Shown here: piece after piece, positions 53,138 to 63,227 of the stretch | Layout: each line of letters begins with the position of its first letter | How positions within the stretch are numbered: the first letter of the stretch is position 1 | From: Tahibacter aquaticus | GTDB taxonomy: Bacteria > Pseudomonadota > Gammaproteobacteria > Xanthomonadales > Rhodanobacteraceae | Reading direction: 5' to 3' | NCBI RefSeq assembly: GCF_004363655.1 | Contig: NZ_SNZH01000001.1 | Coordinates: forward strand, 54,569 to 118,568 | Length of the DNA: 64,000 bases | Notes under the pieces: model-generated | What the model saw: only the letters and a program-made list of their open reading frames with translations | Databases searched by the model: none | Told to the model about the DNA's origin: nothing | Translations under genes and position numbers: made by a program

Positions 53138-54492
53138 ACACGCACCGCCGCTACTGCTCCGTCGCACTGCTCTGCAGCGCGCTCGCCGCCTGCTCACCGC
53201 AAAATCCGCCCGCCGCTGTCGCCAGCAGCACGCCGGCGGACACCGTCAATCCCATCGACCTGCTGCATTACGACATCCAGCTGCAACCCGACCTGGCCAC
53301 GGCCACGGTGCGCGGCAGGGTGGTATTGCGCCTGCGCCTGCAGGCCGACGTTGCCGATCACCTGCTGCTCGACAGCGACGGGCTGGCGATCGATGCCGCA
53401 AGGCTGGACGGCGAAGCGGTGACGACGCTGGCCGCCGGCAAGCAGCTGCAGGTCATGCTGCCGCGGCCGCGCCAGCGCGGCGAACTGCTCGACATCGAGC
53501 TGCGCTACCACGGCAAACCGCGCTTCGGCCTGCAGTTTCCCGCCGACCAGGCGCAGTTGTATACGATTTTTTCCACGCAGCAATGGGTACCCGGCATTGC
53601 CCGGCCCGGCGAACGTGCGGGCTTCGACCTGCGTGTCATCCTGCCCGGCGATTTCGGCGCCGCCGCCAGTGGCGAGCTGGTTTCGAGCGAAAATCTCGAC
53701 AGCGGGCGGCAGATATTCCACTGGCGCCAGACGCGGCCGATCCCGGCCTATGTGATGGGCTTCGTCGCCGGCAAATTCGACTCCGCGCAGTGGTACGACG
53801 ACACGCTATTCTTCAACGCCTACAGCGCCAGCCTTGGCCAGGAAGAACTGCGCCGCGTATTCGCCGACAGCAGCGACATGCTGGCCTATTTCGCCCGCCG
53901 CGCCGGCGTCGCCTACCCGTACCGCGAATACTCCCAGGCACTGGTCAGCGAGACCATCGGCCAGGAACTGGCTGGTCTGGCCCTGTATTCCGATGCTTAC
54001 GGCCGCCGCGTACTGGAACAACCCGAGTCCGTCGGACTGATCGCCCATGAAGCCGCCCACCAGTGGTGGGGCAACGAAGTCACTTGCCGCGACTGGACCG
54101 ACTTCTGGCTCAACGAAGGCTTTGCCACCTTCATGGCAGCGACCTACCTGGAACATCGCTTCGGCCGCGAAGCCTATCTGCGCCAGGTGGAAGGCTGGCG
54201 CAAGCGCGTGGACGAACTCGTCGCCGCAGGCAAGGACAAGCCGCTGCACTTTGCCGACTGGAACCAGCCGTCGGCGGACGATCGTGCCGTGGTCTACCAG
54301 AAAGGCGCCTATTTCCTCCACCAGCTGCGCGAGCACCTGGGCGAGGACGCGTTCTGGCGCGGCATCGCGTTGTATACGAAAAAACATTTCGGCACGGCAG
54401 TCGACAGCGCCGACTTCGTCGCGGCAATGCGTGCGGTCGCGCCGGCCGAACACTCCGGCTTTATCAATGCAGCGATCTACGGCCCGCGGTGA
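53134..54492 (+). CDS. M1-family metallopeptidase lipoprotein
   Basis: This 452-aa exported peptidase has a lipobox-like LAAC at about residue 19 and an N-terminal beta-saddle ([21 protein letters not shown]-type). The zinc site is [10 protein letters not shown] with the third ligand in WLNEGFATF. It is shorter than aminopeptidase N (about 870 aa), lacking the C-terminal helical domain, and the usual GAMEN substrate loop is not evident. Its overlap with murU suggests it might process peptides freed from the wall, but that is inference. Confidence 0.88.
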   Translation: MNTHRRYCSVALLCSALAACSPQNPPAAVASSTPADTVNPIDLLHYDIQLQPDLATATVRGRVVLRLRLQADVADHLLLDSDGLAIDAARLDGEAVTTLAAGKQLQVMLPRPRQRGELLDIELRYHGKPRFGLQFPADQAQLYTIFSTQQWVPGIARPGERAGFDLRVILPGDFGAAASGELVSSENLDSGRQIFHWRQTRPIPAYVMGFVAGKFDSAQWYDDTLFFNAYSASLGQEELRRVFADSSDMLAYFARRAGVAYPYREYSQALVSETIGQELAGLALYSDAYGRRVLEQPESVGLIAHEAAHQWWGNEVTCRDWTDFWLNEGFATFMAATYLEHRFGREAYLRQVEGWRKRVDELVAAGKDKPLHFADWNQPSADDRAVVYQKGAYFLHQLREHLGEDAFWRGIALYTKKHFGTAVDSADFVAAMRAVAPAEHSGFINAAIYGPR

Positions 54493-54527
54493 CGCAAGCG
54501 GGTGCGCCTAGCATCGGTGCCGCACTC

Positions 54528-54630
54528 GTAGGGCGTAATGAGCGCAGCGAATGGCGCCGCACAATCCCTGCCGTACCGCGCATGTGAAGTCTGCGATGGT
54601 GCAATTCGCTGCGCTCATCGTACCCTACGA
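54528..54630. repeat. Inverted pair of a dispersed repeat
   Basis: GTAGGGCGTAATGAGCGCAG (start 54528) and CGCTGCGCTCAT...CCCTACGA (end 54630) are inverted copies about 45 nt apart. A further copy is at 63074-63118. They have the look of a REP/MITE-like element, common in this bacterial group. They lie between convergent genes and could form a long stem. Confidence 0.7.
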
Positions 54631-54694
54631 AGCAGGCAGTGCTTGCGTCGGAAGCGTGCTGCGCGACGGGTCCGAGAGATAGCCGATGCGGCGC

Positions 54695-56302
54695 TCAGGC
54701 CACGCCGAGCAGACGCCGTCGCAACGGCATCGCCGCCGCATTCTGCCGGCCGAGAATCTGCGCCGCCACCGCTTCGCCCGACTCCAGTCCGCCTTCCATG
54801 AAGCCCTGGTTGTCGGGCGAACAGTGTTCGCCGGCAAAGTACAGGTTTCCACTATTCGGTGCGATATGTTCGCGAATCGTCGTCCAGTCGCCGGGAGCGA
54901 AGCAGGCATAGCTGCCCTGGGTCCAGCGGAAACTCGGCCAGTGGAAGCGCGCCTCGCGCGCAGTGCCGCGGCTGGCGAGCAGGCCGGGGAATGCGGCTTC
55001 CAGCTGTGCCGTGGCCTGGTCGGCCTGCTGTTTCGGCGTGCCGCTGCCGATGTCCACGCCATGCTGGCCGCCGGTGAAATTGGTCAGGATGCCAGCCGCG
55101 CCGGCCTGGCGCCGGCTGGTTTCCCAGGTGGTCTGCGGGCCCAGGTCGCACATCAGGCTGCCGTTGCTGCGCGGCCCTTCGCGCCAGACACGCCGCTCGT
55201 AGCCGATCATCAGCTTGGCATTGGTGCCGTAGCGCAGGCGCGCTATCGCTTCGCGCTTGGGCGCCGGCAGGTCGAGATCCAGCTTCACCTCGCGCAAGGT
55301 GGTGAACGGAATCGCCAGAATCACCTGCGTCGCCTGCACTTCGAAACTCGCGTTGCCACGGCGCAGCGACAGCGTATAGCGCCCCGTGGCGGACTGGCGC
55401 AGCGCTTCCAGCACGCAGCCGGTTTCCACGGCGGTGCCAAGCTTTTCGCCCAGCGCGGTTGTCACGCGGTCGTTGCCGCCAGTCACGTGATAGCGCTCGT
55501 CGCTGTCGCCGAACAGTTTGAATTTTTCCGTATCCGGTTCAATGAAGGTGAGCAGGTTCAGTGCCGACTGCTCGGCGCATTCCAGACCCATTTCGGTGGT
55601 ATAGGCCACGTCGAGCAATTCGCCGAGCCAGCCGTCGGCGCCGTTCTGCGCGAACCAGTCGCGTAGCGAAAGGCGGTCCAGCGACCTGATCGCCGCGCTG
55701 CTGGACGAATCGATCTCGCCGTCGCCGATCACAGCCTGGTCACGTGCAATGGCCGCGGCTACGGGGACGAAAGCCTGCAGGATCTCGTGCTCGCTGCGCG
55801 CCGCGCCGCCGAAATACCAGGAATCACTCAGGCCCGGTGTCTCGGTGCCGATCAGGTCGTCCAGGTGCAGGCCCAGCTCGGCCACCAGCCGGTGCATGCG
55901 CTCGTGACCGCTGTCGATCAGCTCGCCGCCCAGCTCGCACACCTGCTGGTCGGCGAAATGATCGCGCAGGCTGTAGATGCGTCCGCCGACGCGGTTCTGT
56001 GCCTCGAACACGCGTACGTCCCTGTGCGCCCGGCGCAGCTGCCAGGCAGCGCTGAGACCAGCGATGCCGGCGCCGATGACGACCACGGGGTCGCCGCCCT
56101 CGCGCCGTTGCGGCAGCGGCGTACACGCGCCCACTGCCAGCGCCGACGCCGCCAGCGCGCCCTGCTGCAGGAATCGCCGTCGCGCCGCGCGCCGTTCGTC
56201 GGCCTGCTGCAGAACTTCATCCAGCGCAACGCCACGATGGGCGGCGCTGCGGGCGATGGCATAGGCGCGCGCCAGCAGGCGCGCCAACGGTGTGCGAGTC
56301 AT
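54695..56302 (-). CDS. Tat-exported flavin amine oxidase
   Basis: This 535-aa protein has a twin-arginine motif ARRRFLQQGALAASALAVGAC near residues 41-60, with a Cys that may be lipidated. The FAD Rossmann loop VIGAGIAGLSAAW follows, then FEAQNRVGGRIYSL and the C-terminal FAD site NLYFAGEHCSPDNQGFMEGGLESGEAVA. This fits the monoamine-oxidase/flavin-oxidoreductase family. Substrate unknown. The ATG at 56302 has a GGAAGGGGG site; longer frames extend upstream without it. Confidence 0.88.
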   Translation of the reverse strand: MTRTPLARLLARAYAIARSAAHRGVALDEVLQQADERRAARRRFLQQGALAASALAVGACTPLPQRREGGDPVVVIGAGIAGLSAAWQLRRAHRDVRVFEAQNRVGGRIYSLRDHFADQQVCELGGELIDSGHERMHRLVAELGLHLDDLIGTETPGLSDSWYFGGAARSEHEILQAFVPVAAAIARDQAVIGDGEIDSSSSAAIRSLDRLSLRDWFAQNGADGWLGELLDVAYTTEMGLECAEQSALNLLTFIEPDTEKFKLFGDSDERYHVTGGNDRVTTALGEKLGTAVETGCVLEALRQSATGRYTLSLRRGNASFEVQATQVILAIPFTTLREVKLDLDLPAPKREAIARLRYGTNAKLMIGYERRVWREGPRSNGSLMCDLGPQTTWETSRRQAGAAGILTNFTGGQHGVDIGSGTPKQQADQATAQLEAAFPGLLASRGTAREARFHWPSFRWTQGSYACFAPGDWTTIREHIAPNSGNLYFAGEHCSPDNQGFMEGGLESGEAVAAQILGRQNAAAMPLRRRLLGVA

Positions 56303-56360
56303 GCGAAGCCCCCTTCCCAGAGTGGCCGATGTATACCTTATTCGCGCCCGCCGTGGCGAT

Positions 56361-57107
56361 TCAGCGCGAACCGAGGCTGATACGCCGCAGCGGCCGCCCG
56401 ACCAAGTCAAGGAATTCGCCGAATACCTGCTCGGCACGCTGCTCCATTGCCGCGACTTCGGCCAGGGTGCGCGCATGGATGGCGTCGGCGTCCTGGGCCA
56501 GGCCGGCGGCGCAGAGTTCCTCGCGATACGCCGGCGTGGCCAGCCAGCGCTCGATCAGGGCCTGATTCGCTTCCAGGTGAAACTGGAAACCATAGGCATT
56601 GCTGCCGTAGCGGAAGGCCTGGTTGGCGCAGCTGTCGCTGTGCGCCAGATGTGCGGCATCGCGCGGTATTTCAAAGGTGTAATTGTGCCATTGGAACAGC
56701 GGCGCCGCCGTGCCCAGCGGCGCAAGCACCGGGTCGGCCTGGCCCTGCGCCGTGGTATTCACCTCGTACCAGCCGATCTCGGCGTCGCGCTGACGGCGTA
56801 TCGGCGCGCCCAGCACATGCGCCAGCAGCTGCGCCCCCAGGCAGATGCCCAGTACGGGCTTGCCCTGGTGCAAAGCGGCTTCGATCGCATGCATCTCGGT
56901 CAGCAGGTGGGCGCGATGGGCGCGGTCTTCGACGTTCATCGGGCCGCCCAGCACGACCAGTCCTCGGTAGCGGTCCACACAGGGACTGGCCTCGGCGTGA
57001 CGCTCGAAATTGACGAACTTGATGCGGTGGCCACGCTGGCGGATCAGGCGGTCCAGCGTGCCCAGCGGCTCGGCTGCAACATGCTGGAAGACGAGTAATC
57101 GGGACAT
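56361..57107 (-). CDS. Class I glutamine amidotransferase-like protein
   Basis: This is a 248-aa GATase1 domain. The nucleophile is C89 in GICLGAQLLAHVLG and the H177/E179 pair lies in FQFHLE. LVVLGGPMNVED is the usual oxyanion strand. Such stand-alone proteins (GMP-synthase-like) include gamma-glutamyl-polyamine hydrolases, but the partner is not known. It lies 58 nt before the amine oxidase; together they could act in amine/polyamine breakdown, which is only a suggestion. Confidence 0.88.
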   Translation of the reverse strand: MSRLLVFQHVAAEPLGTLDRLIRQRGHRIKFVNFERHAEASPCVDRYRGLVVLGGPMNVEDRAHRAHLLTEMHAIEAALHQGKPVLGICLGAQLLAHVLGAPIRRQRDAEIGWYEVNTTAQGQADPVLAPLGTAAPLFQWHNYTFEIPRDAAHLAHSDSCANQAFRYGSNAYGFQFHLEANQALIERWLATPAYREELCAAGLAQDADAIHARTLAEVAAMEQRAEQVFGEFLDLVGRPLRRISLGSR

Positions 57108-57178
57108 GGTTCGGCGATGACGGCGGGCAGGCCACTGTAACCCAGGCCTGCGCCGCACGAGGCGCATATTCCGCCTCG

Positions 57179-58558
57179 CTATACCAGTACCTGCATGCCG
57201 GGCATGCTCAGCTCAACGCGGCAGCGGAAATGCGTGCGCAGCTTTTCTGCCAAGGCTTCGCGCGCGATGTCCTCGCCGTGTACCAGGTATACCGGCGCAC
57301 GCGTGCCTATGGCCGCGTACCAGTCGAGCAGGCCGGCCTGGTCCGCGTGCGCCGACAGGCCGCCTACGGTATGCCGGTGCGCGTGCACGTCGATGGTGTC
57401 GCCGAACAGCTTTACGCGCTTGACACCATCGACCAGCAGCCGCCCCAGCGTGCCCTGGGCCTGATAGCCGACGAACACGATATGCGCGTCGTGCCGGCCC
57501 AGGTGATGGCGCAGGTGATGGCGGATGCGGCCGCCGTTGCACATGCCGGAACCGGCAATGATGATGGCACCGCCGCGGTGCTGGTTGATCGCCTGCGATT
57601 CGGCCACCGACTCGGTCACCTGCAGGTTGGGCAGGCGCAGCGGATGCGGCCGGCGCGCCCACAATGCGCGGGCTTGCGTGTCGAACAGTTCCTCGTGGCG
57701 CTCGTATACCGCCAGCACCTTGCCGGCCATGGGGCTGTCGAGAAAGATGCGGAAATCGCCCAGCTGCCAGTCATCGAAATGCTCGGCCATCCAGTACAGC
57801 AGTTCCTGGCTGCGTCCTACCGCAAAGGCGGGAATGACCACGTTGCCGCCGCTGTTGCGCGCCGCGGCGAAGATGCCGCCGAGTTCGGCCACGGTATCGC
57901 TGCGCGAACGATGCAGGCGGTTGCCGTAAGTGCTTTCCATCAGTACCGCGTCGGCGCCGTCGATCGCGGCCGGATCGCGCAGTATCGGCGTGCCGCGGGG
58001 GCCTATGTCGCCGGAGAACACCAGCTTGCTGCCCTTGTCCTGCCAGATCTCCACCACGGACGAACCGAGGATATGGCCCGCATCGCGCAGGCGCAGGTAT
58101 ACCTGCGGAAAAATCTCCAATGCCGTGTCGTACGCGAGCGGCCGGACCTGCTCCAGCGCGGCCTGCGCGTCCTTGCGCGTATACAAAGGCTGCTCGGGCT
58201 TGAGCCCCTGCTGCAGGCGTTTGAGGTTGTCACGCACAATATCGCTCTCGGCGATGGCCGCCGAATCTTCGAGCATGATGCGGCTGAGATCGGCCGTCGC
58301 CGCCTGGGCGTAGATGGGGCCGCGGAAGCCGCGCTTGACCAGCAGCGGCACGCGGCCGATATGGTCGATATGCGCGTGGCTGAGGATCAGCGCATCCAGC
58401 CGCTGCGGATCGAACGGAAACGGTTCGGCATTGCGCCGTTCGATTTCCTCGTCGCCCTGGATCATGCCGCAGTCGAGCAGGATATGCCGCGCACCGATCG
58501 TAAGCAGATGGCTGGAACCGGTCACTTCGCCGTTGGCGCCGCAAAATTGCACTTGCAT
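57179..58558 (-). CDS. MBL-fold/beta-CASP hydrolase (CPSF-like RNase family)
   Basis: This 459-aa metallo-beta-lactamase-fold protein has H61-A-H63-I-D65-H66 (SHAHIDHIGR), DAGHILGSS, FSGDIGPRGTPIL, ESTYGNRLH, a beta-CASP insertion (IPAFAVGRSQELLY, IIAGSGMCNGGRIRHHL, GYQAQGTLGR) and a final VHGE. This is the set of the exosome/CPSF-73-like bacterial RNase group. An RNA substrate is likely but unproven. The ATG at 58558 starts the beta-sheet core (MQVQFCGANGEVTGS). Confidence 0.92.
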   Translation of the reverse strand: MQVQFCGANGEVTGSSHLLTIGARHILLDCGMIQGDEEIERRNAEPFPFDPQRLDALILSHAHIDHIGRVPLLVKRGFRGPIYAQAATADLSRIMLEDSAAIAESDIVRDNLKRLQQGLKPEQPLYTRKDAQAALEQVRPLAYDTALEIFPQVYLRLRDAGHILGSSVVEIWQDKGSKLVFSGDIGPRGTPILRDPAAIDGADAVLMESTYGNRLHRSRSDTVAELGGIFAAARNSGGNVVIPAFAVGRSQELLYWMAEHFDDWQLGDFRIFLDSPMAGKVLAVYERHEELFDTQARALWARRPHPLRLPNLQVTESVAESQAINQHRGGAIIIAGSGMCNGGRIRHHLRHHLGRHDAHIVFVGYQAQGTLGRLLVDGVKRVKLFGDTIDVHAHRHTVGGLSAHADQAGLLDWYAAIGTRAPVYLVHGEDIAREALAEKLRTHFRCRVELSMPGMQVLV

Positions 58559-58630
58559 GGCCACATCCTCGCTGCACGGGTGCGGCCGATTGTGCCAAAT
58601 GCCCACGCCGGCCGCGCGGCGACCAAACCT

Positions 58631-58652
58631 TTGACACTGTAAACTGGACAGT
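58631..58652 (+). promoter_or_regulatory. TTGACA box and small dyad before the M13 gene
   Basis: TTGACA (58631-58636) overlaps the inverted pair ACTGT (58636-58640) / ACAGT (58648-58652), in the divergent gap between the MBL and M13 genes. No good -10 is seen at 17 nt, so this is tentative. Confidence 0.35.
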
Positions 58653-58692
58653 TCCGCGCCTAGCCTGCCGTGTCGAGCTGCCGAGACTGCCC

Positions 58693-60726
58693 ATGAATAT
58701 CCGCCCGTTTTTCCGCCCGCGCCTGGCGGCACTGGCGATTACCGCCGCGCTCGCCGTGCCGGCCGCCGCCCATACCAACGAGCACGGCCTGGACCGGCGC
58801 AACTTCGACGAAAAAACCAGCGCCTGCAGCGATTTCTTCCAGTACGCCAACGGTGCCTGGCTGGCGGGCAATCCGATTCCGCCGGAATACAGCCAGTGGA
58901 GCCTCGACAACGAAATCCAGCAGCGCAACGAAGACGTGCTGCTGGCACTGCTGCAAACCGCTGCGGCCAAGCCCGAACCGGCTGGCAGCAATCAGCAGAA
59001 GATCGGCGACTTCTTCGCCAGCGCGATGGACGAAGCGGCAATCGAAAAAGCCGGGCTGACGCCGCTGGCCGCCGACCTCGCCGAGATTGCGGCGCTGAAG
59101 AGCAACGCCGAGATAGTGCCGCTGCTGCGCAAGCTGCATGCACGCGGCGACCAACTGCTGTTCGACTTCGGCCCCGAGGCCGACTTCAAGAATGCGACCC
59201 AGGTCATTGCCTATGCGACCCAGGGCGGACTCGGCCTGCCCGACCGCGACTATTATTTTCGCGACGATGCAAAGTCGAAGACACTGCTGAAGCAGTATCG
59301 CGACTACATCGCCACCGTCCTCGCCCTGAGCGGCGACACCCAGGCCGCCGCCAATGCCGAACGCGTGCTGGCGCTGGAAACACGCCTGGCCAAAGATTCG
59401 CTGGACGCGCTGGCGCTGCGCGATCCGAGCAATTTCTACCATATTCACAGTGTTGCCGAAGCCGACAAGAAGACTCCGCATTTTTCCTGGGGCGACTATT
59501 TCGCGGCACTGGGCCGGCCGGATATCCGCCGCTTTTCCCTGGCCCAGCCGGCGTTCTTCCAGGCCGTGGACACCTTGCTGACCGAACTGCCGCTGCAGCA
59601 ATGGCAGGCCTATCTGCGCTTCCACCTGGCCGATGGCGCAGCACCCTACCTGTCCAAGGCCTTCGTCGATGCGTCGTTCGACTTCCACAGCAAGACCTTG
59701 CGCGGCGCACAGGTACTGAAACCGCGCTGGAAACGTGCGATCGACGCGACCAACGATGCCCTCGGCGAGGCCGTCGGCGAAAGGTATGTGGCCAAGGTTT
59801 TTCCGCCCGCGGCCAAGGCCGGTGCCGAGCAACTGGTGGAAAACTTGAAAAAGGCGCTACGTATACGCATCGGCAGACTGGACTGGATGGATGCGACCAC
59901 CAAGCAGGCTGCCTACGCCAAGCTCGACACCCTGGTGAGCAAGATCGGCTACCCGGACCGCTGGCGTGACTATTCCACGCTGAAAATCCAGCGCGGCAGC
60001 TACTACGCCAACGCGCAGGCCGCATCGGCCTTCGAGGCAAAGCGCCGCTACGCCAAGATCGGCAAGCCGGTCGACCGCAACGAATGGGAAATGACGCCGC
60101 AGACAGTGAATGCGTACTACAACCCGCTGCAGAACGAAATCGTCTTCCCTGCCGCACAGCTGCTGCCGCCGTATTTCGACGCGAAGATGGACGACGCGGT
60201 CAACTACGGCGGCATAGGCTCGGTGATCGGCCATGAAATGCTGCATGGCTTCGACGACCAGGGCAGCCGCTTCGACGCCAAGGGCAACCTGGCCGACTGG
60301 TGGAGCGAAAAGGACCGCAAGCAGTTCGAGGCGCGCACCGGCAAGCTGGTCAAGCAGTACGACGACTACGTCGCCGTGGACGGTCTGCATATCCAGGGCA
60401 AGCTGACCCTGGGCGAGAATATCGCCGACCTTGGCGGCCTGCAGGTCGCCTGGGACGCGCTGCAGATCGCGCGCGCCGGCAAGCCCGGGGAAAAGATCGA
60501 CGGCCTCGATGCAGACCAGCGCTTCTTCCTCGCCTTCGCCCAGGCCTGGCGCACGGCGCAGCGGCCCGAGGCGCTGCGCCTGCAAGTGCAGTCGAACGAA
60601 CATGCGCCGGCGAAATGGCGGGTGCTCGGACCGGTGTCCAACCTGCCCGACTTTGCCACGGCGTTTTCGTGCAAGGCCGGCGACGCGATGGCGCGGCCGC
60701 CCGAGGGCCGCGTCGAGATCTGGTGA
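58693..60726 (+). CDS. M13-family metalloendopeptidase, copy 1
   Basis: This 677-aa exported neprilysin-like peptidase has a signal peptide (1-26, AVPAAAH). The zinc site is GHEMLHGFDDQG, the third ligand Glu is in ENIADLGGL, and the substrate-binding VNAYYNPLQNEIVFPA is as in the family. The C-terminal RPPEGRVEIW ending (x-x-x-IW) matches the strictly conserved CxxW-like tail of M13. It stands 88 nt before a paralogue. Confidence 0.95.
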   Translation: MNIRPFFRPRLAALAITAALAVPAAAHTNEHGLDRRNFDEKTSACSDFFQYANGAWLAGNPIPPEYSQWSLDNEIQQRNEDVLLALLQTAAAKPEPAGSNQQKIGDFFASAMDEAAIEKAGLTPLAADLAEIAALKSNAEIVPLLRKLHARGDQLLFDFGPEADFKNATQVIAYATQGGLGLPDRDYYFRDDAKSKTLLKQYRDYIATVLALSGDTQAAANAERVLALETRLAKDSLDALALRDPSNFYHIHSVAEADKKTPHFSWGDYFAALGRPDIRRFSLAQPAFFQAVDTLLTELPLQQWQAYLRFHLADGAAPYLSKAFVDASFDFHSKTLRGAQVLKPRWKRAIDATNDALGEAVGERYVAKVFPPAAKAGAEQLVENLKKALRIRIGRLDWMDATTKQAAYAKLDTLVSKIGYPDRWRDYSTLKIQRGSYYANAQAASAFEAKRRYAKIGKPVDRNEWEMTPQTVNAYYNPLQNEIVFPAAQLLPPYFDAKMDDAVNYGGIGSVIGHEMLHGFDDQGSRFDAKGNLADWWSEKDRKQFEARTGKLVKQYDDYVAVDGLHIQGKLTLGENIADLGGLQVAWDALQIARAGKPGEKIDGLDADQRFFLAFAQAWRTAQRPEALRLQVQSNEHAPAKWRVLGPVSNLPDFATAFSCKAGDAMARPPEGRVEIW

Positions 60727-60814
60727 CTTCCTGTCGCCGCCGATTCAACAAAATCCACCGTTTCCCATTTCCAACCAACCCGCCTGTGCGGGAACAGCGC
60801 CAATGAGGCATTCC

Positions 60815-62869
60815 ATGAATTACCGCTTGCTCAAACCCCTGGCCCTCGCCGTCGGCATCGCCTGCGCAGGACTGGCCATGGCCAAGGTCGAACTGACGCG
60901 TGGCATCGATACCAAGCAGTTCGACACCAAGGTCAAGATCTGCGACGACCTGTTCGGCTACGTCAATGCCAACTGGCTCAAGGCCAATGCAATTCCGGGC
61001 GACCGCTCGACCTGGGGCAGTTTCGAGCAGCTGGACGAAGCCTCCATCGCCGCGACCCACGACATCGCCCAGGCCAATGCAGGCAACCTGGCCAAGCTCG
61101 ACAGCAAATCGATCGAATACAAGATCGGTGCGTTCTACCAGAGCGGCATGGACGAAGCCGCCGTGAACAAGGCCGGCGTAACGCCGATCGGCGACTGGCT
61201 CAAGCGTATCGACGGCCTGCACACACCGGAAGAAATCGTCACGCTGCTGCACGACAGCCATAGCCAGGGCATGGGCCTGCTGTTCAACTTTGGCGGCGAA
61301 GCCGATTTCAAGAATTCCTCCATGGTCATCGCCTATGCGTTCCAGGGCGGCCTGGGCCTGCCCGAGCGCGCCTATTACCTGGAAGACGGCAAGGACGGCA
61401 GCTACAAGAAGATCCGCGATGCGTACGTGGCCTATGTCGCCCAGGTGCTGGAACTGACCGGCGTCGACAAAGCCGCCGCGGCCAAGCAGGCACAGGCTGT
61501 GCTCGCGTTCGAAAAGCGGCTGGCCACGGCCTCGCTCGCGCCGGTAGAGCTGCGCACGCCGGAAAACCAGTACAACTTCATCAGCCTGGAAACCGCGCAA
61601 AAGCAGAATCCGCATTTCGGCTGGAACAAATTCTTCGCCAGCCAGAATTTGTCCGACAGCAAGGGCTTCTCGCTGTCGCAGCCGAAATTCTTCGCCGAAG
61701 TCGACAGCATGCTGGAAAAGGTACCGGTCGCCGACTGGCAGGCCTATCTGCGCTTCCACATGATCGACGGCGCCGCACCGTATCTGAATGATGCTCTGGC
61801 CCAGGCACACTACGGTTTCCACGGCAAGACCCTACGCGGCCAGCAGGAAAACAAGCCGCGCTGGAAGCGCGTGATGGAAACCATCGACGACACCATGAGC
61901 ATGGCCCTGGGCCAGCTCTACGTGGCCAAGAACTTCCCGCCGGAAGCCAAGCAGCGCGCGCAGGAGCTGGTCGACAATCTGCGTTTTGCCACCAAGGCGC
62001 GCCTGGAAAAACTCGACTGGATGAGCGCGGAAACCAAGAAAAAAGCGCTGGAAAAGTGGGCTGCGTTCACGCCCAAGATCGGCTATCCGGACGAATGGCG
62101 CAAATGGGACGGACTGAGCATCAAGCCCGACAGCTATTTCGGCAATGTCGCGGCAACGGCGAAGTTCAACCACGACTGGGACATGTCCAAGATCAACAAG
62201 CCGGTCGACCGCAAGGAATGGGGCATGCCGCCGCAGATGGTGAATGCCTCCTACAATCCGCTGCAGAACGAAATCACCTTCCCTGCAGCCATCCTGCAGC
62301 CGCCGTTCTTCGATCCCAAGGCCGACGACGCGCTCAACTACGGCGGCATCGGCGCAGTGATCGGCCATGAAATCCTCCACGGCTACGACGACGAAGGCAG
62401 CAAGTTCGACGCCAAGGGCAACCTGTCCGACTGGTGGACCAAGGAAGACCGCGAGAAATTCGAGGCGCGCACGGACAAACTGGTCAAGCAGTTCGACGAC
62501 TACGTCGCGATCGACGGCCTGCACGTCAAGGGCAAGCTGACCCTGGGCGAGAACATCGCCGACCTCGGTGGACTCAACGTCTCCTACGACGCGTTCAAGC
62601 TGGCCCAGGCACGCAACAACCAGAACCCCAAGGAAAAGATCGACGGCCTGACGCCGGACCAGCGCCTGTTCATCAACTTCGCCCAGGTCTGGCGCCGCGC
62701 CTTCCGCGACGCCGAACTCAAGCGCCGCCTCAATATCGATCCGCATGCGCCGGCACAGTTCCGCGCCATCGCCACGCCATCGAACATGCCGGCCTTCGCC
62801 GAAGCCTTCGAATGCAAGAGCGGCGACCGCATGGTGCGCGACGGCGACAAGCAGGTGAAGATCTGGTAA
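60815..62869 (+). CDS. M13-family metalloendopeptidase, copy 2
   Basis: This 684-aa paralogue of the previous gene has a signal peptide (1-23, AGLAMA) and GHEILHGYDDEG, ENIADLGGL, VNASYNPLQNEITFPA and the end KQVKIW. I prefer the ATG at 60815 to one at 60803 because TGAGG lies 6 nt upstream of it. The two differ in the N-terminal cap and in substrate-cleft residues, so they probably have different specificities. Typical M13 substrates are peptides of up to about 40 residues. Confidence 0.95.
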   Translation: MNYRLLKPLALAVGIACAGLAMAKVELTRGIDTKQFDTKVKICDDLFGYVNANWLKANAIPGDRSTWGSFEQLDEASIAATHDIAQANAGNLAKLDSKSIEYKIGAFYQSGMDEAAVNKAGVTPIGDWLKRIDGLHTPEEIVTLLHDSHSQGMGLLFNFGGEADFKNSSMVIAYAFQGGLGLPERAYYLEDGKDGSYKKIRDAYVAYVAQVLELTGVDKAAAAKQAQAVLAFEKRLATASLAPVELRTPENQYNFISLETAQKQNPHFGWNKFFASQNLSDSKGFSLSQPKFFAEVDSMLEKVPVADWQAYLRFHMIDGAAPYLNDALAQAHYGFHGKTLRGQQENKPRWKRVMETIDDTMSMALGQLYVAKNFPPEAKQRAQELVDNLRFATKARLEKLDWMSAETKKKALEKWAAFTPKIGYPDEWRKWDGLSIKPDSYFGNVAATAKFNHDWDMSKINKPVDRKEWGMPPQMVNASYNPLQNEITFPAAILQPPFFDPKADDALNYGGIGAVIGHEILHGYDDEGSKFDAKGNLSDWWTKEDREKFEARTDKLVKQFDDYVAIDGLHVKGKLTLGENIADLGGLNVSYDAFKLAQARNNQNPKEKIDGLTPDQRLFINFAQVWRRAFRDAELKRRLNIDPHAPAQFRAIATPSNMPAFAEAFECKSGDRMVRDGDKQVKIW

Positions 62870-62891
62870 GTGTGACTTTGTTGCAGAAATG

Positions 62892-62921
62892 AAAAAAGGG
62901 CGCCTCGCGGCGCCCTTTTTT
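62892..62921 (+). terminator. Intrinsic terminator after the M13 pair
   Basis: AAAAAAGGGCGCC (62892-62904), a TCGC loop and GGCGCCCTTTTTT (62909-62921) give a strong stem with a U-tract 22 nt past the stop. Confidence 0.93.
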
Positions 62922-63227
62922 GTGCGCCACGTGTCGCGGTGCCGGCTTGGATCGAGGCGGGCAGCAGGGCAATACGCAAAACGGATGATGGCGGGCTTTT
63001 GCGCGGTGGGATGAACAACGCGAATTGCACCGGCGCGGTGTCGGGCCTACCTCTACTGGCAAGCACCGTGCGGCTCAATTCGCTGCGCTCATCGCGCCCT
63101 ACGCCCTACGCCCTACGCGGAGCGTCGAGGCAGCCAAGTACGGGGCGAGATCCTTGCCGGGCGGATATGCGTCGGCTTTACCTGACAGCAGTAACGGAAG
63201 GGGCGCATGCGCGCCCCTGCGGAAACT
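62922..63227. other. Gene-free stretch with a dispersed repeat
   Basis: It includes another copy of the repeat family at 63074-63118 (CTCAATTCGCTGCGCTCAT followed by threefold CCCTACG) and a hairpin AGGGGCGC/GCGCCCCT at 63199-63218, just past the GspS-like stop. No gene is supported here. Confidence 0.6.
63199..63218 (-). terminator. Hairpin after the GspS-like gene
   Basis: AGGGGCGC (63199-63206) pairs with GCGCCCCT (63211-63218), 10 nt beyond the stop on the minus strand. There is no U-run, so it is a weak terminator call. Confidence 0.4.
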
